Source: Aestuariirhabdus sp049985285
Lineage (GTDB): Bacteria > Pseudomonadota > Gammaproteobacteria > Pseudomonadales > Aestuariirhabdaceae
Assembly: GCF_049985285.1 (NCBI RefSeq)
Contig: NZ_JBNIEU010000002.1
Span: 1,116,001-1,180,000, forward strand
DNA: 64,000 bases
Reading direction: 5' to 3'
Part shown: positions 23,559-32,754 of the stretch, piece after piece
Layout: each line of letters starts with the position of its first letter
Numbering within the stretch: position 1 is the first letter of the stretch
The notes under the pieces: model-generated
Database searches by the model: none
Told to the model about the DNA's origin: nothing
What the model saw: only the letters and a program-made list of their open reading frames with translations
Program-made: the position numbers and the translations under genes

Positions 23559-24638
23559 TTACTCCAATTTTAAGCGCCCAATTCGGTCGTTGTGGAGACT
23601 GCCCAAATAGAGGCTTCCGTTGTGCTCCTCGGCTGAAGTGATCATCTGCAGGTGTTCGCCGCTGGGGTCATGGAGGCTGCGCACAATCTTACCCTGTTCG
23701 TTCAGGGCGAGGACGTAGCCATAGGTCTCGGGCTTTGGCCACAGGAATGGGGGCAGCTTCGCGATCAGGTTTTTAATCCAGGGGTGCTCGTGCATGCGAT
23801 CCACACTGGTTTTTCTGGGCGTCGCCAGCGCTACCCAGAAGGTTCCTTTACGGTTACCCGATACCCCGTCGGGAAGGCCTGGCAGGTTGTCGATAAAGAG
23901 CTCCTGTGTGCCCGCTTTGGGGCCGCGCAGCCAGTACCGCTGAATGCGGTAACGATAGGTTTCGTTAACCAGAACGAAATCTTCGGAGCTGGAGAGCGCC
24001 ACACCGTTGGCGAAATAGAGGCTTTCCATCAATACCCGGGTCTTTTGGGTGTTGGGGTCGTACGCTAATAAACGTCCCCAGGGTCTCGCTTCCAGTAAAT
24101 CCAGTGCGTAATCGGGCTGGTTAAAACGACTACTGGCGTCGCTGAAATAGATGGTGCCATCGCTGGCGATATCGAGATCGTCGGTGAAGGCGAAAGGCGT
24201 TCCCTCCGCTTCGGTCGTGAGCACGCTTACAGTCCCTGATGGGCTGATGCTTAGTAGGCCCTGCCATGCATCGCACACAACAAGGTTTCCCTGTTTGTCG
24301 AAGTGAAGCCCCAGGGGGCGAGCAGGTTTGCCGTTCAGGGTCAGGTCAACGAACAGTTCCGTTTTACCGTCTGCTATGCGCAGAATTTTTCCATCCATAG
24401 TGCCGCCGTAGATCCTTCCCAGATGATCGACGGCAACATCTTCTGCTCCAATCATCTCCCCCCGCGCCAGCAACTCAGCCTCTTTAAGGTGCAGGTTAGG
24501 AGTCAGTACGCCAACGGCTTCCGGGGCCTGTTGGGGCTTGTAGGGCAGTGCGTCTATTGGGGATGGAGAAATAATTAGAAGAGCTGCTGGCAGGCAAAAT
24601 AGCAGTATCAGGAGGATTAGGTGCTTTTTCATGGGGAT
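23559..24638 (-). CDS. SMP-30/gluconolactonase-like (strictosidine synthase-type) beta-propeller
   Basis: This protein has 359 residues from the ATG at 24638, which opens a signal-anchor (MKKHLILLILLFCLPAALLI). The longer upstream frame is not needed. The rest is a six-bladed propeller of the SMP-30/strictosidine-synthase group (repeated D-x-x-G-x-I-Y/F blades, for example DLDIASDGTIYFSDASSRF and YFANGVALSSSEDFVLVNET). Family members are calcium-dependent lactonases or arylesterases. The exported protein may hydrolyse a lactone, but the substrate is unknown. It is divergent from rnd. Confidence 0.8.
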   Translation of the reverse strand: MPMKKHLILLILLFCLPAALLIISPSPIDALPYKPQQAPEAVGVLTPNLHLKEAELLARGEMIGAEDVAVDHLGRIYGGTMDGKILRIADGKTELFVDLTLNGKPARPLGLHFDKQGNLVVCDAWQGLLSISPSGTVSVLTTEAEGTPFAFTDDLDIASDGTIYFSDASSRFNQPDYALDLLEARPWGRLLAYDPNTQKTRVLMESLYFANGVALSSSEDFVLVNETYRYRIQRYWLRGPKAGTQELFIDNLPGLPDGVSGNRKGTFWVALATPRKTSVDRMHEHPWIKNLIAKLPPFLWPKPETYGYVLALNEQGKIVRSLHDPSGEHLQMITSAEEHNGSLYLGSLHNDRIGRLKLE

Positions 24639-24767
24639 CCCGTAGCCGCAGTGGTGGGCTTCGTTGTTATTGTTATAGGGCAATGCAGGTTTGATTATGC
24701 CTAATATGACTAAATATCCACAGCCAAATGCGTATAATAGCCCGCTCATTTCTGAACTGACTCTATT

Positions 24768-25910
24768 ATGACCGCAACGATGCCCGATCCTATGTGGATC
24801 AACACCGATCTACACCTCGCCGAGGCTGCCGAAGGCTGGATGAGATCTGATGCGATAGCGGTAGATACTGAATTTGTACGCACCCAAACTTTCTATGCGG
24901 ACCCAGGGCTGATACAGGTCAGTGATGGGGAGCAGGTCTGGCTCGTAGATCCCATCGCGATTGCTGATTTCGCACCCTTGGCGCGTCTCTTTACTGATCG
25001 CAGCGTGGTTAAGGTATTTCACTCCTGTAGTGAGGATCTTGAGTTGCTTATGCGACTCGTTGGTGTTGCTCCTCGCCCCCTATTTGATAGCCAACTGGGT
25101 GCGGCATTTGTCGGTTTGGGATTCTCTATGGGTTATCAGCGACTGGTAGCAGAGTTACTGGGGCTTGACCTGCCTAAAGATGAAACCCGCTCTAATTGGT
25201 GTCATCGTCCGTTAACCCCCTCCCAGCTGCATTATGCTGCGCTGGATGTGTATTACTTGATGCAAGTCTATCGGGTGCTGGTTGATCGCCTGGAGGGCTC
25301 AGCAAAATTGGACTGGGTTCTGGAGGAGGGTGATTCTCTGGCCAGTGGTGCCGAAAAACCGGTTGTTATTGAAGAGTACTTTCGGCAGGTGAAGGTGGCC
25401 TGGAAGCTATTTCCCGATCAATTAGCGGTTTTGAGGTCACTCTGTACCTGGAGAGAAGGGCGCGCACGGGAGAGGAATTTACCTCGGGGGCGAGTGGTAC
25501 GTGATTCGGTGTTGTGGGATATAGCGAAGTACCTTCCTACTACGATTAGCCAGCTAAAACGAATTCCTGAGTTCCCCCCATCCCTGGCCCAGCGTGAAGG
25601 GGAGTTTCTATTGGGTTTGATCAAAGGTGCCTTGGATGACAAGGAGGCTTTTCCCGCGAGATTGCCCTTCCCGTTGCCCCCGGCCAGCAAGCCGGTCGTC
25701 AAGCGCATACGGGAAATAGCGCAACAAGAAGCCAGGAACTTGAGCATTGAGCCGGAATTGTTGATCAAGAAAAAACAGATCGATGCGCTTTTGCAGGGGG
25801 CCCTCAAGCCGGAGCAGAAATTTGAACTACCTCCCTCTTTGGAGGGCTGGCGGGCTGAAGCCTACGCCAGCGCGATGGTCGATACCCTAAATAAGGAATT
25901 CAAGAGCTAA
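24768..25910 (+). CDS. rnd: Ribonuclease D
   Basis: This 380-residue 3'-5' exoribonuclease trims tRNA and other stable RNA 3' ends. DEDD-type motifs are visible: VDTEFVR (ExoI, Asp and Glu), FHSCSEDLELL (ExoII Asp) and HYAALDVYYL (ExoIII Tyr/Asp). An HRDC domain follows (about 210-290, WREGRARERNLPRGRVV). The start codon at 24768 lies about 30 nt after TATAAT (24733-24738), a likely -10 box. It heads the conserved rnd-ycgL-ycgN operon. Confidence 0.95.
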   Translation: MTATMPDPMWINTDLHLAEAAEGWMRSDAIAVDTEFVRTQTFYADPGLIQVSDGEQVWLVDPIAIADFAPLARLFTDRSVVKVFHSCSEDLELLMRLVGVAPRPLFDSQLGAAFVGLGFSMGYQRLVAELLGLDLPKDETRSNWCHRPLTPSQLHYAALDVYYLMQVYRVLVDRLEGSAKLDWVLEEGDSLASGAEKPVVIEEYFRQVKVAWKLFPDQLAVLRSLCTWREGRARERNLPRGRVVRDSVLWDIAKYLPTTISQLKRIPEFPPSLAQREGEFLLGLIKGALDDKEAFPARLPFPLPPASKPVVKRIREIAQQEARNLSIEPELLIKKKQIDALLQGALKPEQKFELPPSLEGWRAEAYASAMVDTLNKEFKS

Positions 25911-25914
25911 GCCA

Positions 25915-26208
25915 ATGAAACTGATTACTTCAATCTATAAAAGCACGAAGAAAGATGAGATGTATCTCTACGTGGAGAAAGCAAAGGGTTTGACGGCGGT
26001 ACCCGAAAAACTACTGGAGTTGTTCGGGACTCCGGTACATGTGATGGATATGTTGCTGCGTGAGGAGCGACCCTTGGCAAGAGCGGATGTCAAGCGGGTG
26101 ATGGAAGAGGTACAGAGTAAAGGGTTTCATCTGCAAATGCCTCCCCAGAAAGATGAGTACCTGATTGAGCTGCCCGATGAGCTGTTGACCATGAACGATC
26201 CCCTGTAG
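25915..26208 (+). CDS. ycgL: YcgL domain protein
   Basis: This 97-residue protein of the YcgL (DUF1267) family has a small alpha/beta fold of unknown function common in gammaproteobacteria. It is recognised by KLITSIYKSTKKDEMYLYV at the start and FHLQMPPQKDEYLIELPD near the end. It follows rnd after 4 nt and precedes ycgN by 10 nt, the order seen across the group, so a role in RNA metabolism is suspected only by association. Confidence 0.92.
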   Translation: MKLITSIYKSTKKDEMYLYVEKAKGLTAVPEKLLELFGTPVHVMDMLLREERPLARADVKRVMEEVQSKGFHLQMPPQKDEYLIELPDELLTMNDPL

Positions 26209-26218
26209 GCCGATAACT

Positions 26219-26668
26219 ATGGCACAAAAGGTCCAGCCCTTCTGGCAACGGAAATCTCTCGGTGATATGTCCCGTGAGGAGTGGGAGTCGCTATGCGATG
26301 GCTGTGGGCGCTGCTGCTTGCAGAAATTGCAGGATGAAGAGGACGATCAGGTCTACTACACGCGGGTTGTATGCCGTTATATGACCGAGAATTGCCGTTG
26401 CAGCGTCTATGAGACGCGTAACGAGAAAGTTCCTACCTGTGTCTGGCTTAAGCCCGAGGATGTAGAGAATTTCTTTTGGCTGCCTAATACTTGCGCTTAC
26501 CGGTTGATCTCCGAAGGTAAGGCGCTCGACTGGTGGCACCCGCTGGTATCCGGTGATCCCGAAACAGTACATAGCGCCGGTATTTCGGTACGGGGCAAAA
26601 CAGTATCCGACGGGGATCTGCCTGAGGAGCAGTGGGAGGAGCAGATCATCAACTGGTGCTCAGAATGA
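26219..26668 (+). CDS. ycgN: YcgN family cysteine-cluster protein
   Basis: This 149-residue member of the UPF0260/YkgJ-type cysteine cluster family has CDGCGRCCLQKL near residue 28-39, then VCRYM, CRCSVYETR and PTCVWL. Together they give eight or more conserved cysteines that probably bind a metal or Fe-S cluster. The biochemical role is unknown. It is the third gene of the rnd operon and overlaps the 3' end of the convergent gene by 9 nt. Confidence 0.92.
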   Translation: MAQKVQPFWQRKSLGDMSREEWESLCDGCGRCCLQKLQDEEDDQVYYTRVVCRYMTENCRCSVYETRNEKVPTCVWLKPEDVENFFWLPNTCAYRLISEGKALDWWHPLVSGDPETVHSAGISVRGKTVSDGDLPEEQWEEQIINWCSE

Positions 26669-27220
26669 CCATTTGAAGCCGACCTCCAGACTATCCATTT
26701 GGTAGTCAGAGCGAATGCTTATGGAGGAATCGTTGTCCAGGCAGCTTTCCAGTTGGAACTTCTGGCGCAAGGTGGCACGGGAGCAATCTCCGAAGCGGTA
26801 GCGAGTGGCACTCTTGAGAAATTTGATCGAATCCTCAACCGCGTCAAACATGCCAATGGCATCCAGGCCTGCAGAAACTGCCCCGAAGGTTGCCTTGCGC
26901 AGTGCTTTATCAGGGTTGTCAGCGACCTCGTAAAGACTTTTTCCGACGCTGTTGAACATCGCGTTGGCATCCTGCTCGTCGCGAAATTTAAAATCCGGGC
27001 TGGACGCTAAGGAGAAAAGGTTCTCTCTTGAGTATGGATGCTGGCCGGCACTGTAATCTTCGCCGGGATAGGTTCTGGGTTGAGGAGGCAGGGAAAAATC
27101 AAACTCCTGCGCGGTTGCCTGCAAGGCGGGGAACAGTAGGGCGATGAACACTGTCCGAGTAACGACCGTAATGGCTCGGTCAATGCCGGTGATAGTACAG
27201 AGCTTGAAGGCTACTCCCAT
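26660..27220 (-). CDS. Exported hypothetical protein, possible outer-membrane association
   Basis: This 186-residue protein has an N-terminal hydrophobic segment and a likely signal cleavage at ATAQ-EFDF (about residue 38-39). The mature part has no domain I recognise. It carries two cysteines that could pair (DCSRA and SCLDN) and ends in SLEVGFKWSF, a terminal aromatic strand like those of beta-barrel or outer-membrane proteins. It stands alone between ycgN and the peptidase. Confidence 0.65.
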   Translation of the reverse strand: MGVAFKLCTITGIDRAITVVTRTVFIALLFPALQATAQEFDFSLPPQPRTYPGEDYSAGQHPYSRENLFSLASSPDFKFRDEQDANAMFNSVGKSLYEVADNPDKALRKATFGAVSAGLDAIGMFDAVEDSIKFLKSATRYRFGDCSRATLRQKFQLESCLDNDSSISIRSDYQMDSLEVGFKWSF

Positions 27221-27323
27221 AGCTACCCCTCCGAAATAGGGACGTTAACTAACTGAGTGTTCCTACCCTAAGGTAAGCAGCTGTTAAGGGGGGTGTCCAG
27301 CGCTTGTTTTATAGGACTTTCAT

Positions 27324-29375
27324 CTAAATGTTTGATAATACTAATTTTTTTATCAGGTAAGCCTGTTCAAAGACTATTTCGCGATAAGCTTGATAGCGGC
27401 CCGACACGCCACCGTGGCCTGCGTTCATGTTGGTTTTCAGCAGAATTTGATTGGGGCTATGGGCGTTGTGACGCAGTGTGGCAACCCACTTGGCAGCCTC
27501 CCAATAAGGGACGCGTGTGTCCTCTAGCGAAGTGGTCACCAACAGGTTGGGGTATGGTTGGTGGCAGACCTGGGTGATTGGATCGTAGCTGGCGATATAG
27601 GCGTAAGCGTTCTGATTGTTTGGATCTCCCCATTCGTCGTATTCCGTTTGGGTCAGGGGCAGGTTTGGATCACACATGGTGGCGAGGATGTCGACAAAGG
27701 GAACGTCAACCACTGCCGCCTGACAGAGTCCGGGTGCCATATTCAAAACCGCCCCGATCAGCAGTCCCCCTGCGCTGCCGCCGCTGATAGCCAGCTGTCC
27801 GTTGGTGGTAATGCCTTGCTTGATGAGGTGCTGGGCGCAATCGATAAAGTCTTCGAAACTGCGTTTTTTAGCTAGCCTGCGCCCCTGGTGATACCAGCCC
27901 TCACCCAGGCAGCCGCCGCCCCGTACGTGGGCAATGGCGAACAGAAACCCCCTGTCGAGAAGGTTGAGGCGAGCGTGTGAAAACCAGGGGTCAAGGGGAT
28001 CTCCATAGGCCCCGTAGGCGTAAAGCAGCAGCGGAGCGGGTTTTAGAAAACTGTTTTTTCTGCCAACCACACTGATGGGAACCTGAGTGCCATCCCGGGT
28101 TGTACAGATGATCCGTTGGCTCAGGTAGTCATCGGGGTCATAGCTGCCTAGCACAGGGGTTTCTTTCAAAAGGGTTCTCTGGCCACTGACCAAATCGATA
28201 TCCCACAGACTTGCAGGGCGAGTGAGGGACTCGTAGCGAACCCTCAAACACGAGGATTCGGCGTCGATATTGTCGATACAATCCAGGGAGCGGCATTCAT
28301 CGGCAAAGCCGAGCCATTGCGTGGCTTTGCTTTGGCGATGTAAAACCCGCAGTCGAGGCTGGCCCTGAAAGCGTTCGCTAACAACAAGGTAGTCCGCAAG
28401 CGGCTCAATACCCTCAATTGTGATGTCTGGATCATGTTGCAGCAGGGCCACCCAGGCGCTTTCATCGAAGTCATCCTCGATCGCTTCATAGAGGGAGAAG
28501 TTAACCCCCTCACGATTGCTCTTGATGAGAAAGTGATTGCGGTGATGATCGACGCTGTATTCGTGATCTGGGCGGCGAGGGGAGAAGCACTGAATGGGTC
28601 CTGGGTCCGTGCTGCTAATAGCGCCATACCAGACCTCGCTTGTGGTTTTGCTACAGCTCTCGATAATCAGGTAACGATCCGACTTAGTCCGGTATGCGTG
28701 GAGAAAAAAGCGCTCGTCCTGCTCGGTATAAACCAGCCTATCGCTGCTCTGGGGTTGCCCTAAAAGGTGACTGAGGAGTTGCCAGGGGCGCTGCCTCTCA
28801 TCCAGTCGGGTGTAGTAGAATCCTTTGCTGTCCATGCTCCAGACTAGGTTGCCGCTTGCCTGGCCCAGGTGTTGTTCCAGGGTCTTTCCACTGTCTATCT
28901 CAGCCACACGAATGTCGTAGGATTCATCCCCCTGTGTGTCTATGGCATAGGCAAGCAGGCGTTGATCGGGGCTTACTTCGAAGTCCACAAGTTCGAAGAA
29001 TTCATGCTCGCTGGCGAGGATGTTTTCATCCAGAAGTAGTTGTTCCTCGCCGCTCTTGAGGTGTCTCCTCCAATGCTGGGCGTACTCTTCCCCCTCGGTC
29101 GTGCGGCTGAAGTATTCATAATCCTGCCACGCCCATGGCACGGTTAGGTCGCTCTCCTGGATTCGCGACAACAGCTCTTCATAGAGCTGCTGCTGCATCG
29201 CTTCGGTATCGCTCATCTGTGTCTGGGTATAGCGATTTTCGGCCTCAAGGTGGGCAATAACCTCGGCACTATCTCGATCTTCCAGCCATTGATAATGGTC
29301 GACAGGTGCTCCGTGGGGGTGCTGGCGCCGATGTGGGTGCCGTCGTGTCAGGGGAGGGGTAGGTGATGCGGTCAT
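27324..29375 (-). CDS. ptrB: Oligopeptidase B (S9 serine peptidase)
   Basis: This enzyme has 683 residues from the ATG at 29375; the longer frame to 29450 has no conserved sequence. It cleaves short peptides after Arg/Lys. The N-terminal region (VDHYQWLEDRDSAEVI) and beta-propeller precede the hydrolase domain with GGSAGGLL (nucleophile Ser534) and the catalytic His in NMNAGHGGVSGRY. No signal peptide is present, so the enzyme is cytoplasmic. The gene is divergent from the small membrane protein at 29442, with only 66 bp between starts. Confidence 0.92.
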   Translation of the reverse strand: MTASPTPPLTRRHPHRRQHPHGAPVDHYQWLEDRDSAEVIAHLEAENRYTQTQMSDTEAMQQQLYEELLSRIQESDLTVPWAWQDYEYFSRTTEGEEYAQHWRRHLKSGEEQLLLDENILASEHEFFELVDFEVSPDQRLLAYAIDTQGDESYDIRVAEIDSGKTLEQHLGQASGNLVWSMDSKGFYYTRLDERQRPWQLLSHLLGQPQSSDRLVYTEQDERFFLHAYRTKSDRYLIIESCSKTTSEVWYGAISSTDPGPIQCFSPRRPDHEYSVDHHRNHFLIKSNREGVNFSLYEAIEDDFDESAWVALLQHDPDITIEGIEPLADYLVVSERFQGQPRLRVLHRQSKATQWLGFADECRSLDCIDNIDAESSCLRVRYESLTRPASLWDIDLVSGQRTLLKETPVLGSYDPDDYLSQRIICTTRDGTQVPISVVGRKNSFLKPAPLLLYAYGAYGDPLDPWFSHARLNLLDRGFLFAIAHVRGGGCLGEGWYHQGRRLAKKRSFEDFIDCAQHLIKQGITTNGQLAISGGSAGGLLIGAVLNMAPGLCQAAVVDVPFVDILATMCDPNLPLTQTEYDEWGDPNNQNAYAYIASYDPITQVCHQPYPNLLVTTSLEDTRVPYWEAAKWVATLRHNAHSPNQILLKTNMNAGHGGVSGRYQAYREIVFEQAYLIKKLVLSNI

Positions 29376-29441
29376 TTGATGACTTGTTCCGATAATTTCA
29401 ATACTATACGGCCGCAAACAGAGCAATTGAGAGCGGGCGCA

Positions 29442-29816
29442 ATGGATCAACAGTATTACCTATGGGCATGGAGTGTCTACTGGCTGGCAGCATCGGGCTG
29501 TCTGCTCGTATGGTATCGAATCACCCGGCCTATTGGTTCGCGGATGATTAAAATTTTTTTCAGGGCCTCAGCCTGGATAGTGCTTTGCACTCCGTGGCCC
29601 CAAAGTGATGCTGGCCAAACCCTCTCTCCTGCATTCTTCACCATGCTATTCGATGGGCTTTCTTATGGGCCGGAGTCGATGCTAAGAACCGCGCCGGTGT
29701 TGATAGGTTTGGGGGCCCTGTTGGTGGTATTGCTTCTGGTTGACGGGTTCTTCTATAACGCCAAATCACAACGCCTCCCGAGCGGTGGTTCGGCGGAAGG
29801 AACTACAAGCACCTGA
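29442..29816 (+). CDS. Small membrane protein of unknown function
   Basis: This protein of about 124 residues starts from the ATG at 29442. Hydrophobic stretches are visible near 6-24, 38-50 and 80-100 (APVLIGLGALLVVLLLVDGFF), so two to three membrane spans are likely. I recognise no family. It is co-directional with the membrane/winged-helix protein at 30000 but separated by 180 bp. Confidence 0.6.
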   Translation: MDQQYYLWAWSVYWLAASGCLLVWYRITRPIGSRMIKIFFRASAWIVLCTPWPQSDAGQTLSPAFFTMLFDGLSYGPESMLRTAPVLIGLGALLVVLLLVDGFFYNAKSQRLPSGGSAEGTTST

Positions 29817-29999
29817 ACCACGTTGTAGCCTCGGTGGCTTTATTGAGTGTTTGCTCGAGATTCATGTTATAACTCATTGTTTGAATGGAAAAACTAGCGC
29901 TCACTGCTATACATAGGTGAGGGCTTTGGATCGATAAACTTGGCTTCTGGTGGCGTCGGGAGTGTCTGCTACCACAAGCCTGAGCGTAGTGAGGTTGCA

Positions 30000-30668
30000 A
30001 TGGATAATCATTTCTTTGTTCTGGCGGCAGTAATGCTGGTCGCAGGCGCGTTTGGCGGCACTGTAAACTATTACCTGAGTGGGCGTCAGGAGGAGAAAGG
30101 TAACAGCTGGATTCGTCCGGTTGTGCTGGGTATCGGTGCCTCTTTTCTGGTGCCCGTCGTGCTGGATGTGCTGTCGATCAAGCTTGTTATTGAAAGTGCA
30201 GGGGACCCATCAAAGCTGTTAATTTTTACCAGTATTTGCCTGATCGCAGCGATATCGTCACGTTATCTGGTGGGCTCGCTGGGCGATAAGGTGGCAGAGG
30301 AGGCTAAACGTGCGTCAATGCGAGTCGATGAGCTTCTGGTTGAGTTGCGTAATTTGCAAGATGAGATCGCCCCACTGATCGAAACTGAAACAGAAACCGA
30401 AGGAGTTGGAGCGGGTGCTGTTGCCGAAGAGGTTAACTCGGCAGAACTCGATGTAACCAGTAGTAAGGTGTTGAAAACCCTTGCTAGCGGCCGCTTTATT
30501 TTTCGCTCTATCTCGGGACTCTGCACCGATAGCAGTGCCGATGAAACAACGCTGCGCCAGACCTTATCGGTATTGATAGTAAAAGGGTTGGCCGGTCGTA
30601 GCCGAGGTCCCAAAGGCGAGCGGTGGTATGTGACCGAGCGCGGCCGCCGAGTTTTGGAAATCCAGTAA
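30000..30668 (+). CDS. Membrane protein with C-terminal winged-helix domain
   Basis: This protein has 222 residues from the ATG at 30000. There are three hydrophobic spans in the first 90 residues (5-25, 38-58, 72-86), then a cytoplasmic helix (EEAKRASMRVDELLVELRNLQDEI) and an acidic linker. The C-terminal ~75-residue region looks like a winged helix (KTLASGRFIFRSISGLC ... LIVKGLAGRSRGPKGERWYVTERGRRVLE). The N-terminus recalls proteins annotated as YEATS-associated helix-containing, but from memory only. A membrane-tethered sensor or effector is possible. Confidence 0.6.
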   Translation: MDNHFFVLAAVMLVAGAFGGTVNYYLSGRQEEKGNSWIRPVVLGIGASFLVPVVLDVLSIKLVIESAGDPSKLLIFTSICLIAAISSRYLVGSLGDKVAEEAKRASMRVDELLVELRNLQDEIAPLIETETETEGVGAGAVAEEVNSAELDVTSSKVLKTLASGRFIFRSISGLCTDSSADETTLRQTLSVLIVKGLAGRSRGPKGERWYVTERGRRVLEIQ

Positions 30669-30783
30669 ACCGGGGTGCCTGAAAACCCTGGGCAGGGGCG
30701 GGGTAGACCGCCTTTGCAAGCTTGTTACTCGTTAACAGGCAGGTAGTATTATTGGTTCGTAATGGCTAAAGGGAGAGTGCCAG

Positions 30784-32724
30784 GTGATTGCATCAGTATC
30801 CAATAGGGTCAAGTGGGTGGCGTCGCTGATGCTGTTGGTATGGGCCGGGATCTCCTGGGCCGCGCCGGCTAACGATGTTCGCATGTTGATCGATATCTCC
30901 GGCAGCATGAAGGCTAATGACCCCAATAATCTGCGGGTTCCTGCGGTCGAATTGATGACCGATCTACTGCCTGACGGAGCAAAAGCGGGTGTCTGGACCT
31001 TCGGCCAGGAGGTCAATATGTTGGTTCCCTATGGCCCGGTTAACCCGCAATGGCGACAGCGGGCGCGAGACGAGATAAAGAAGATCAACTCCGTAGGTCT
31101 CTACACCAATATTGGTGCGGTACTGGACAAAGCCAGCTTCGATCGCAATGATGCCGCGAGCGATAGCCCTCGAAACCTGATCATGCTGACCGATGGCATG
31201 GTCGATATTTCCAAGGACCGAGCTGAGGATGAGGCGGAGAAGCAACGTATTTTAAATCAACAGTTACCGCAGCTGGCCCAAAGCGGTTATCAGTTGCACA
31301 CCATTGCGTTGTCCGAAAAGTCCGATCGCGAGTTGCTGGAAACCCTGGCGATAGAAAGTGGGGGGCTTTCATCACAAGCGGGAACGGCTGACGAACTGAC
31401 AAAGCTGTTTTTGAAAGCACTGGAACAGTCGGCACCCGCCGATGAAGTGCCGCTAAAGGACAACCGGTTCCTGATTGATTCCTCCGTCGATGAATTCACC
31501 CTGTTGGCATTTAAAAGTCACCCCGACGATAAGGTTCAACTGCAGTCACCCTCGGAGGCGATTATTGATCGTAATAACCCTGGTGAGGGGGTGCGCTGGC
31601 ATGCGGCTGCGAGTTACGAACTGATAACCATCCCCCAGCCTTATGAGGGGGAATGGCGCCTGTTATCGGAAGAGGCACCGGAGAATCGGGTCAGCGTGGT
31701 TAGCGACCTGAAAATGGAGGTCTCTCGCCTGGCATCAAACGCGTATCTGGGGGAACGGCTCGACCTGCAGGCAAGCTTTTTGGAAGCAGGGAGCCCCATG
31801 ACCGATGCGGGGTTTCTGGCTCTGATCAAAACGACTGTCGAGATCAGGGATGGGGAAAACGAACTGGTGTCGCGTCTGGATGCTCCCAGGATGGATGCTG
31901 CCCAGGGTGGATTTGGATTTACCTTGCCCTCGTTTCCAGAGGCTGGTAGCTATGAAATTAGTGTTCAGGCCGATGGCGAGACCTTTAAACGAGAGATGCG
32001 GCAACAGGTCTCGGTTCGCGAGCCTTTTCAGTTCAGCGCTGACCTGATTAGCGGGCAAGGGCCGGACCGTTTCGACGTGCGGGTGATACCTCGCACACAA
32101 TCTATCGATCGGGCCGCCTCCGAGGTGTTTGCCCGAATCCGAAAGCCTGACGGTACCAAGCAGTTGCGGGGCGTTGAGTTGGATGCTGATGGGCGTAAGT
32201 GGAGCTTCCCTATCGAAGCCCTGACCCGGGGCGAGTACCAGGTTTCTCTCAAGGTTTCCGCAGTCACCAGTGGGGGCAAACAGTTTGATGTAAAAGCTGA
32301 TCCTTTGGTATTGCGGTACCCAGAGGGGGGCTCGGTTAAAACCGATGGGGTGGCTGATTTAGAGTCTGAAGATGTTCCCGCACCAATCGTGACGGAGCCT
32401 CCAGTGGCCAATGAACCTGCGTCCCCGGAAGCAGAGCAGCCACTACCTCCTCCCGTTGAGCCCCAGAGCAAGCTCGAGGAGGCTCCGGTCGCTCCTGAGA
32501 CTCCGAAGCAGGAAGCGCAAGAAGAAGCGAAGGAGGAGGATCAAAAAGAGGTCGAAGAGGAGGTGCCTGAAGAGGAGTCGAGGCTTTGGCTTTATATCGC
32601 TTTGGGTTTGGGTAATCTGTTGGTAATAGCCGGACTGGTTTTCGTGTATCTCAAATTTATCCGGGACCCCAAGCCCGCTCCTGAGCCTGAGGCGGATGAT
32701 GATGAAGATGATGACGAACGGTGA
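30784..32724 (+). CDS. VWA-domain membrane-anchored protein (TIGR03503-like)
   Basis: This 646-residue protein starts at GTG (30784), with GGGAGAG 7 nt upstream. The signal peptide ends near AWA-APA. A von Willebrand A domain follows at once, with the MIDAS motif DISGSM (about residues 37-42) and later TDGMVD. Beta-rich domains make up the middle. A Pro/Glu-rich stretch (about 535-600) leads to one transmembrane helix (LWLYIALGLGNLLVIAGLVFVYL) and a short acidic cytoplasmic tail. This layout matches the gammaproteobacterial TIGR03503 group. It probably acts as a periplasmic adhesion or assembly platform; the exact role is unknown. Confidence 0.8.
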   Translation: MIASVSNRVKWVASLMLLVWAGISWAAPANDVRMLIDISGSMKANDPNNLRVPAVELMTDLLPDGAKAGVWTFGQEVNMLVPYGPVNPQWRQRARDEIKKINSVGLYTNIGAVLDKASFDRNDAASDSPRNLIMLTDGMVDISKDRAEDEAEKQRILNQQLPQLAQSGYQLHTIALSEKSDRELLETLAIESGGLSSQAGTADELTKLFLKALEQSAPADEVPLKDNRFLIDSSVDEFTLLAFKSHPDDKVQLQSPSEAIIDRNNPGEGVRWHAAASYELITIPQPYEGEWRLLSEEAPENRVSVVSDLKMEVSRLASNAYLGERLDLQASFLEAGSPMTDAGFLALIKTTVEIRDGENELVSRLDAPRMDAAQGGFGFTLPSFPEAGSYEISVQADGETFKREMRQQVSVREPFQFSADLISGQGPDRFDVRVIPRTQSIDRAASEVFARIRKPDGTKQLRGVELDADGRKWSFPIEALTRGEYQVSLKVSAVTSGGKQFDVKADPLVLRYPEGGSVKTDGVADLESEDVPAPIVTEPPVANEPASPEAEQPLPPPVEPQSKLEEAPVAPETPKQEAQEEAKEEDQKEVEEEVPEEESRLWLYIALGLGNLLVIAGLVFVYLKFIRDPKPAPEPEADDDEDDDER

Positions 32725-32754
32725 TAAATAGCCGTTGCAAATTTGGGTTAGCGA

